From assembly GCA_001800515.1 (NCBI GenBank), contig MGVN01000055.1, positions 8,166 through 20,209 on the forward strand: 12,044 nucleotides of DNA, written 5' to 3'. This document shows positions 7,452 through 12,044 of this stretch, piece after piece (position 1 is the first letter of the stretch; the number at the start of each line of letters is the position of its first letter). The notes below the pieces were generated by a model that made no database searches, was not told where the DNA came from, and was given only the letters and a program-made list of their open reading frames with translations. The DNA comes from Elusimicrobia bacterium RIFOXYB2_FULL_49_7. GTDB lineage: Bacteria > Fibrobacterota > OXYB2-FULL-49-7. A program made the position numbers and the translations under genes.

Positions 7452-9028
7452 CAATTTCGGTACAAATCCGCAAAGTGAAAGAAGCCGCGGATATTGGGAT
7501 GCAGTCCCCGGATATCCGGTTTGACCAGAAATTTGGTCACATAATAATATAAGGGCAGCACCGGCGATTCTGTCAGGAGTAGGGTTTCCGCTTGTTGAAA
7601 AAAGGCCATTCGCGAGGTCGGATTCGTGGTGGTCCGTGTCAGAGCGAGCAGGGAGTCATAGGCCGCTTCCGACCAGTGAGTCCGGTTATTGCCTCCGTCC
7701 GTAACGAACATGTCGAGAAAAGTATTGGGATCCGTATAATCGCCGTACCAGCTGCTTCGACAGAATTGAAAGTCAATGCGCTGGAGCCGTTCGAGCAGGA
7801 CGCGCCACTCCACGTTCACCGGGGTGACCTGCACGCCGAGTTCTTTCTGAAGCATACGGGAAACCGCCTCCGCAATTTTTTTATGATTTTCGCTTGTATT
7901 GTATAGCAACTCCACGGCCGGAAAACCTTTACCGGCCGGAAAGCCCGCTTCGGTCATCAGGGCGCGCGCCTGCTCCGGATGAAAACCCAATCCCGCTTCA
8001 GCCGGGGAGTAGCCCGGAATGCCGGGTGGAACCAAGCTGGTTGCCGCAACCTCTCCGCCCTGGGTCACATGCCGAACGATAGCCTCCCTGTCAACTGCCA
8101 GACAGAAAGCGCGTCGTACCCGCGCATCGTGAAAGGGCGGCTGAGCCGTATTGAAACGGTAGAAGTAGGTGCCGAGTGTGGGGGCAATGAGTTTGTCCGA
8201 CCGTTTTAGGATTTCCGGGGCGATGAGGTTCGGAAAATCATCAATTAGGTCTGCCCCGCCGGTTTCATACATATTGAAGGCGGAATTCAATCCTTCCACC
8301 ACAAAAAGGTCGATGGTGTTGAAATGGGGGCGGGTGGTGTCCCAGAAGGTGCGGCTTTTTTCCAGCCGAATCTTATAATTCAGCTGGTGAAAAGTCATGA
8401 CAAAAGGGCCGTTGGTGACCATGTTTTCCGGATGGGTCCAGCGGATGCCATATGTCTCAACGCAGCGGCGGTTGATCGGCATGAGACTTTCAAAAGCCGT
8501 GATTTCCAGGAAGTAAGGGGTTGGTTCTTCCAAGTCCACGATAAGGGTGCTGTCATCCGGCGCGTGAACGCCCACGTCATTATAATCCGAGATCATCCCT
8601 TTGCGGTATTTTTCGCCGTTCTTCAGGTAAAAGAGCATGTAGTCATATTCGGCGGTGGATGCCGGAGAGAGAAGACGATGCCAGGAATAGCGGAAGTCAC
8701 CGGCCGTGACCGGCGAACCGTCGGACCAGTGTGCAGGGCGCAGGTGAAAGGTGTAGCGCAAGCCGTTGTCGGATATCTCCCAAGAGCGGGCTATTGCGGG
8801 CCGGGGTTGCAGGGTACGGCTGTCGAGACGGGTCAGCCCTTCAAAGAGTGCCCGGATTATCCGTGCGCCGGTCAGCGTGGTACATAAAGCGGGATCGAGC
8901 GTTCTTTCCTCTGCGGTCAGGACCATGGAAAAATCGGCGGGCGGTACGTCGGGACGGAAATAGAGGTAAACAACGCCGCTTAAGAGAAGCAATATCAGCA
9001 GAACAAACAGAAGATTTTGTCGGGTCAT
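7451..9028 (-). CDS. oppA: Oligopeptide-binding protein, SBP family 5 (OppA type)
   Basis: This 525-residue extracytoplasmic receptor binds peptides and hands them to OppBC. An N-terminal hydrophobic segment (about 6-24) has no lipobox cysteine, so the protein is probably an uncleaved membrane-anchored or secreted form rather than a lipoprotein. The family 5 signature FHLRPAHWSDGSPVTAGDF is at 94-112, and the OppA-type peptide-binding motif WYGDYTDPNTF is at 427-437, close to that of classical OppA. The start ATG 9028 overlaps the STAS gene stop as ATGA, and its end overlaps oppB. The ligand could be peptide or another small solute; peptide is favoured by the WYGDY motif. No ATPase gene (oppD/oppF) lies in the run, so it must be supplied elsewhere. 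Confidence 0.92.
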   Translation of the reverse strand: MTRQNLLFVLLILLLLSGVVYLYFRPDVPPADFSMVLTAEERTLDPALCTTLTGARIIRALFEGLTRLDSRTLQPRPAIARSWEISDNGLRYTFHLRPAHWSDGSPVTAGDFRYSWHRLLSPASTAEYDYMLFYLKNGEKYRKGMISDYNDVGVHAPDDSTLIVDLEEPTPYFLEITAFESLMPINRRCVETYGIRWTHPENMVTNGPFVMTFHQLNYKIRLEKSRTFWDTTRPHFNTIDLFVVEGLNSAFNMYETGGADLIDDFPNLIAPEILKRSDKLIAPTLGTYFYRFNTAQPPFHDARVRRAFCLAVDREAIVRHVTQGGEVAATSLVPPGIPGYSPAEAGLGFHPEQARALMTEAGFPAGKGFPAVELLYNTSENHKKIAEAVSRMLQKELGVQVTPVNVEWRVLLERLQRIDFQFCRSSWYGDYTDPNTFLDMFVTDGGNNRTHWSEAAYDSLLALTRTTTNPTSRMAFFQQAETLLLTESPVLPLYYYVTKFLVKPDIRGLHPNIRGFFHFADLYRN

Positions 9029-10134
9029 GAATCAGCGTACAATCTTTCCGCGGCCGTGAGATAGAGCCGGTATTCCGGGAAAGGGGTGTTCAGGTCGCGA
9101 AATTCGGTCAGAAACCGTTCGCCATCCTTGACTCTTTTCAGTTTTTGACTGGCCAGGCAAAGGTAATAGTAGGTTTCAATAACCGTCAGCGGGGCGAATC
9201 GGGACTGGTTCTTGTGGATTTCAGCGTACCACATATAGGCCTTGCGGATATAGTCGAGATGCTCCCGTTCTCCGCAAAAGCGGGAGATTTGCATGTTGTA
9301 CTGTGCCATGTCGAAGGTGGCCAACCGGTTTTCCAGGCGGAAAAGGGAGTGGGCGCTTTCCTCGGCCAGGAGGTAGACCCAGTAGGCTTCCGAGGAGGAA
9401 AAGGGGGGGAAGAACTTGTCCATGGAATCCATATTAGCGCCCGAGAGCATCCGTTTGCGGGTGGAGGCTTCCCGAGTTAAGGCGTAACGCTCCTTTTCGT
9501 CAAGTACGGAGACGAACTCCCCCTTCAGATCCGTGAAATAATTTAAGTGACGCGTGGCGAAGTAGCAGAGCGGGCAGATGGTGATTTGCATGGCGAAAAT
9601 ATCGAGATCATTATTCCCTTTTTTGCCTTGCCAGGCCGGGATGATGTCGTCCTCCGGAAAATAGAGCTCCTGGGTCGCTTTATTCAGCATAAAGCCCTTG
9701 ATGTTTTCAGAACTGCAAAGTTCGCACTTCAGGGTCATGGGTTTGAAGAGTTTGCCGTTAAAGTTATAGTCTGCGGGCGGAAAGGGATCGTCCTCGATGA
9801 CCTTGACATTTTCCTGGATAAAATCCTCGCGTGTGCCGTAAAGCCGGATGAATTGGCTCAGGTTGATTTCCTTAAAAATTTTCTGGATGGGCGGCGGGAT
9901 ATTGTAGATACAAAACGTCCGCTTTTGCGTTTCCAATTTCTTGAATATATTGACGAAAAGGCTGATGCCGCTGGAATCAATGGCTTTCAGTTCCTCCAAA
10001 TCGAGGGCGAGATGCTTTTCCTCGAGCATCAGGGTCTGAAATTCCTTCTTGAGGGGAAGGATGGTGCTGACCCGAACTTCTCCCTTGATGCCCAGGATGA
10101 TAAAATCGTTTTCTTCAAGAAAGGTGAATTGCAT
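9025..10134 (-). CDS. STAS domain fused to a four-cysteine zinc-ribbon (DUF2225-like) and helical domain
   Basis: The 369-residue protein has two clear parts. Residues 1-105 form a STAS (anti-sigma-factor-antagonist) domain, with LALDLEELKAIDSSGISLF (42-60), where S54 or S55 is at the position phosphorylated in SpoIIAA-like proteins. Residues 137-190 hold CELC (137-140) and CPLC (187-190), a probable zinc site, in a layout like DUF2225 (CxxC, then an acidic stretch, then CPxC). The rest (about 245-369) is helical and may contain TPR-like repeats (YWVYLLAEESAHSLFRLENR, YYYLCLASQKLKR). The function is unknown; a phosphorylation-controlled partner switch reading a metal or redox state is only an inference. 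An in-frame stop lies 18 bases before ATG 10134, so the start is fixed, but the ribosome site is poor. The gene comes directly after an intrinsic terminator and overlaps oppA by ATGA. Confidence 0.72.
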   Translation of the reverse strand: MQFTFLEENDFIILGIKGEVRVSTILPLKKEFQTLMLEEKHLALDLEELKAIDSSGISLFVNIFKKLETQKRTFCIYNIPPPIQKIFKEINLSQFIRLYGTREDFIQENVKVIEDDPFPPADYNFNGKLFKPMTLKCELCSSENIKGFMLNKATQELYFPEDDIIPAWQGKKGNNDLDIFAMQITICPLCYFATRHLNYFTDLKGEFVSVLDEKERYALTREASTRKRMLSGANMDSMDKFFPPFSSSEAYWVYLLAEESAHSLFRLENRLATFDMAQYNMQISRFCGEREHLDYIRKAYMWYAEIHKNQSRFAPLTVIETYYYLCLASQKLKRVKDGERFLTEFRDLNTPFPEYRLYLTAAERLYADS

Positions 10135-10151
10135 TCTTGATAAATTACATT

Positions 10152-10185
10152 AAAAAAAGGGGCGGTTTCAACCACCACCCCTTTT
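10152..10185 (-). terminator. Intrinsic terminator/attenuator between the V4R-like gene and the STAS gene
   Basis: On the - strand, AAAAGGGG and CCCCTTTT pair as an 8-bp stem, extended by two more pairs past a mismatch, with a ~9-base loop. The 3' arm runs directly into a T7 tract at 10158-10152. It lies 28 bases past the 202-residue gene stop and 17 bases before the STAS start. The run of genes from the aminotransferase to this point should end here, with some read-through feeding the STAS-opp genes. I saw no good promoter in the few bases after it. Confidence 0.85.
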
Positions 10186-10213
10186 CTGAAGAAATTATTT
10201 TTTGATATTTCGG

Positions 10214-10822
10214 TTACTTGGCTCGGGTTACGATAAATTCACCATAGTCATCGCCGCATTCAATGCCCTTAACCTGATCGCATTTGAAGGTAAAAAGCCC
10301 TGTTTTACCGGTTTTATCATACGTTCCGCCATAGGCGAGATCCATAAAAGCAGCCGAAACACCCCGAATCATATAGGCACTCATCTTAGGGTTTTTACCG
10401 AATTTTACCACATCAGCTTCATAGTAGTCATAGGCGCGTACCACCATCTTTTCATTGGGTTTAATTTCAATGACTTCGCTTTCAGCCCAGCCCCAGGCCG
10501 TAAAGACAGCATAGGCGCCGTACAGAATATCCTCCGGCACTTTTTCGATCATGGGTTTGACCACCGCGTTCCATTCGTCCGAAGTAATGATACCGTATCC
10601 GGTATGATACCCGCATTCATGGCCCGCATTGACGAGCAGGTATTCCGTAGCTTCCCGGAGATCCGGATGGACCTTGGAAGAAAGCCGTTCGGCAAAACCG
10701 TTCCAAAAGGCGGCCGGTAGCTGGTTCACCAGCACGCCGAAACCCTCAATAAGCCCTTTGTCAGAGCCGGCCACTTGTATTTTAGATAAATCTTCGATAA
10801 TTTTTTTTCTATTGATAGCCAT
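10214..10822 (-). CDS. V4R-like (hydrocarbon-binding fold) protein, 202 residues
   Basis: I do not know a named gene for this. It resembles V4R/hydrocarbon-binding small-ligand proteins. The centre has NAGHECGYHTGYGI (65-78), then a long helical stretch, WGWAESEVIEI (110-120), the SAYMIRGVSAAFMDLAYGG segment (148-166) and a C-terminal FKCDQVKGIECG (179-190) ending in EFIV. In V4R domains the C-terminus also carries a G, C, xF tail; here C181 and C189 could bind metal. The cysteine-histidine pair in HECGYH may be part of a site. GGAGG precedes ATG 10822. It follows the 175-residue relative by 17 bases in the same transcript, which suggests that the two work together, perhaps as a heterodimer. 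The family assignment is moderate and the ligand unknown. Confidence 0.6.
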   Translation of the reverse strand: MAINRKKIIEDLSKIQVAGSDKGLIEGFGVLVNQLPAAFWNGFAERLSSKVHPDLREATEYLLVNAGHECGYHTGYGIITSDEWNAVVKPMIEKVPEDILYGAYAVFTAWGWAESEVIEIKPNEKMVVRAYDYYEADVVKFGKNPKMSAYMIRGVSAAFMDLAYGGTYDKTGKTGLFTFKCDQVKGIECGDDYGEFIVTRAK

Positions 10823-10839
10823 AGTGTTTTCCTCCCGGA

Positions 10840-11367
10840 CTATTTTTTAACCACGTTGAACAGAGATTGTTTTGCACCCATCACGATACTGGCGACTTCC
10901 GATACCGTAAAACTGCGAACTGATTTATTCAGAACAGCGGCGAACAGGGCGGCAATAAAACCGGCGGTGATATAATTGACCGGTTTGTCGTAGGTTCCCC
11001 ATTTCTTTTTCCAACCTTCATCCAAATGGGAATTCGCCAATTCCACTACGCCGGAATCCTCTCCCAGCGAGGTGACGGTCATTTTGCCCATGCCCAGGAA
11101 GGCGTAGTACTGGCACGCCAGTTCGATTTTCTCGGCCAGGGAGTCGATATGATTGGCTGTGAAATAATCCACCAGCGGAACGTAAAAGGCGTCTTCTGCC
11201 ACGTCGGTCAGCAGCATGGTTTCCTTGGCATCAATGGCGAGTTGGCTGTAGAGGGAGGTATAGTGATGGCAATGGAGTACGGACAACACGCCGTTGTTGT
11301 AATGGCGTTTGTTCTTGGAATCGAAAATGTGTTCTGCTTTAAAAACGGTTTTTTTAAATTCGCTCAT
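10840..11367 (-). CDS. V4R-like (hydrocarbon-binding fold) protein, 175 residues
   Basis: This is a conserved-looking protein without a firm function. An HCHHY motif (32-36) sits in a helix near the N-terminus. The C-terminal half has a long helix bundle pattern, then YITAGFIAALF (132-142) and a tail, VSEVASIVMGAKQSLFNVV (155-173). That tail matches the V4R ending (E..xxxG...CxF), with serine where the usual cysteine would be. Its shape is like that of the 202-residue neighbour, so the pair may be diverged paralogues. AAGGAGA upstream of ATG 11367 is a strong ribosome site. The histidine/cysteine cluster could bind metal or a cofactor; this is inference. Confidence 0.58.
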   Translation of the reverse strand: MSEFKKTVFKAEHIFDSKNKRHYNNGVLSVLHCHHYTSLYSQLAIDAKETMLLTDVAEDAFYVPLVDYFTANHIDSLAEKIELACQYYAFLGMGKMTVTSLGEDSGVVELANSHLDEGWKKKWGTYDKPVNYITAGFIAALFAAVLNKSVRSFTVSEVASIVMGAKQSLFNVVKK

Positions 11368-11378
11368 AAGGTCTCCTT

Positions 11379-11561
11379 TTACTTGAACTCTTTGGCCAGT
11401 TCCACCATGGCCGCTTCGAATTTCTGAATGTTTTCCGGGGAATCCGGTTCGGATGCCGCTTTGGCGGATGAAATGGCGGTTATCATGGCCAGCCTCATCT
11501 GAGCTTTAATGCTGCCCTTTGCTTTGGCGGTTTCATAATAGTTTAGCAATTTTTGCCCCAT
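11379..11561 (-). CDS. Small helical protein of unknown function, 60 residues
   Basis: I do not recognise a named family. The start is the ATG at 11561, preceded by AAAGGAGAG at a good distance; an upstream in-frame start at 11594 would put that site inside the gene. The protein (MGQKLLNYYETAK ... ELAKEFK) reads as two helices joined by an EPDSPEN loop at 48-54 and is highly charged, with no membrane segment or cysteine. It lies 11 bases before the 175-residue gene, so it is read with the V4R-like pair and may be a partner or regulator of it. Confidence 0.75.
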   Translation of the reverse strand: MGQKLLNYYETAKAKGSIKAQMRLAMITAISSAKAASEPDSPENIQKFEAAMVELAKEFK

Positions 11562-11612
11562 GTAAACTCTCCTTTCTTTTATAGGAAAAATCATTTAATC
11601 AAGACGCAAGAT

Positions 11613-11903
11613 TCAATCTATATAATTCCCGATATGAGTGCAAACAAATTCATTCAACGTGTCACGATTGTTCTCGTAGAAAATAATGCGAAGGTTGTCA
11701 TTGCCTTCCACCCCTTTGATTTTAAACTGATTTTCCGAAATGACGGTAAAAAACGGACGGGCAAAGGAAGGGAAATATTGAAAAACACCCAATGTGCCGA
11801 GATGACGGATGAACGGTTCGGTCATCGGTTTGTCTAATAGGAATTCTTTGATAATCGATCCGTCAAAGCAGTCCTCAATATGCCGGTTTTCAAGGACCGT
11901 CAA
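11613..11903 (-). CDS. Hypothetical protein, 96 residues, TTG start
   Basis: I do not recognise the family. The start is TTG at 11903, with AAGGAGG (11916-11910) six bases upstream, which is a near-ideal site, so the unusual start codon is well supported. The TTG overlaps the aminotransferase stop (TTGA). The protein is soluble, with aromatic stretches FIRHLGTLGVFQYFPSF (31-47) and FFTVISENQFKIKGVEG and two cysteines (12 and 88), and resembles a small alpha/beta domain. Close coupling to the aminotransferase suggests a shared task. It could be an accessory or sulfur-carrier partner, but nothing in the sequence shows that. Confidence 0.7.
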   Translation of the reverse strand: MTVLENRHIEDCFDGSIIKEFLLDKPMTEPFIRHLGTLGVFQYFPSFARPFFTVISENQFKIKGVEGNDNLRIIFYENNRDTLNEFVCTHIGNYID

Positions 11904-12044
11904 GATTGTCCTCCTTGTCGTGCAACGGCTGCGATTGCTTCGCGGAAACGGTTGATCTCGTCATTGGTCGTAAAGACAGATGGGCTGATTCGCACGGACC
12001 CTTGTGGAAAGGAGCCCACGGACTGGTGGATGAGCGGCGCGCAA
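11900..12044 (-). CDS. Class V aminotransferase / cysteine desulfurase-like, C-terminal end (partial)
   Basis: Only the last 47 codons are inside the window; the gene continues off the right edge. The tail reads CAPLIHQSVGSFPQGSVRISPS (1-22 of the fragment), then FTTNDEINRFREAI. This is the C-terminal signature of PLP-dependent cysteine desulfurase / selenocysteine lyase-like proteins (the CAP..H, G.vR.S, nt.eEi pattern). In a genome with selA and selB, a selenocysteine lyase role is possible, but the active-site residues are not visible except perhaps this cysteine. Its TGA (11902-11900) overlaps the TTG start of the next gene. Confidence 0.85.
   Translation of the reverse strand, partial: CAPLIHQSVGSFPQGSVRISPSVFTTNDEINRFREAIAAVARQGGQS
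11910..11916 (-). promoter_or_regulatory. Strong ribosome binding site deciding a TTG start
   Basis: AAGGAGG on the - strand sits six bases before TTG 11903, inside the end of the aminotransferase gene. It is the best Shine-Dalgarno in this run and supports the TTG as the real start of the 96-residue protein. Confidence 0.75.

Noticed and set aside
9547..9740. CxxC...CxxC read as a rubredoxin-like iron site
   Set aside because: The pairs are 47 residues apart without rubredoxin motifs; a zinc ribbon of DUF2225 type fits the spacing and the CPLC pattern better.
9547..10140. Long open frame of 197 codons on the + strand opposite the STAS gene
   Set aside because: It is a shadow of the STAS/zinc-ribbon gene; no recognisable domain and no supporting ribosome site.
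11562..11612. Promoter with TATAAA (11583-11578) before the 60-residue gene
   Set aside because: The -10 is good, but no -35 at 16-18 bases is present; the nearest TTGCGT is 20 bases away.

Overview
The window looks like bacterial chromosome from an anaerobe that makes selenoproteins. It holds the 3' end of selA and a complete selB, and a tail gene resembling a sulfur/selenium-handling class V aminotransferase. My best guess is a deltaproteobacterial (Desulfobacterota-like) genome. That guess rests on gene style (sel genes, V4R-like proteins, a STAS protein with zinc ribbon) and is inference, because no taxonomic marker is present.

Left part, + strand (1-4698). The end of selA is followed at once by a decayed copy of the first ~30 codons of selB. 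Next come a DUF1016/YhcG-family PDDEXK nuclease gene, the intact selB (selenocysteine-specific elongation factor), a ~100-base gap, and a membrane-bound family 2 glycosyltransferase. A nuclease gene has therefore been placed between selA and selB, and the selB 5' end is present on both sides of it. The remnant sits where the native selB start should be, 14 bases after the selA stop, and now forms a 46-codon ORF overlapping the nuclease start.

Right part, - strand (4715-12044, read right to left). The order is: end of a class V aminotransferase (cysteine desulfurase-like); a 96-residue unknown protein with a TTG start; a 60-residue helical protein; two proteins that look like V4R/hydrocarbon-binding-fold members (175 and 202 residues); an intrinsic terminator; a STAS domain fused to a four-cysteine zinc-ribbon/DUF2225-like protein; oppA, oppB and oppC of a peptide ABC importer without its ATPases; and a cysteine synthase. 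From the STAS gene to oppC every junction overlaps (ATGA, TGATG, 17 bases), so these are very probably co-transcribed and translationally coupled. The convergent ends of the glycosyltransferase and the cysteine synthase share a perfect hairpin that contains both stop codons.

The best candidates for undescribed biology are the V4R-like pair with its two small partners and the STAS/zinc-ribbon protein, and the DUF1016 nuclease insertion that duplicated the selB start. The remaining genes are well-known families. No gap without a gene exceeds about 100 bases. No rRNA, tRNA, CRISPR array or transposase was seen.
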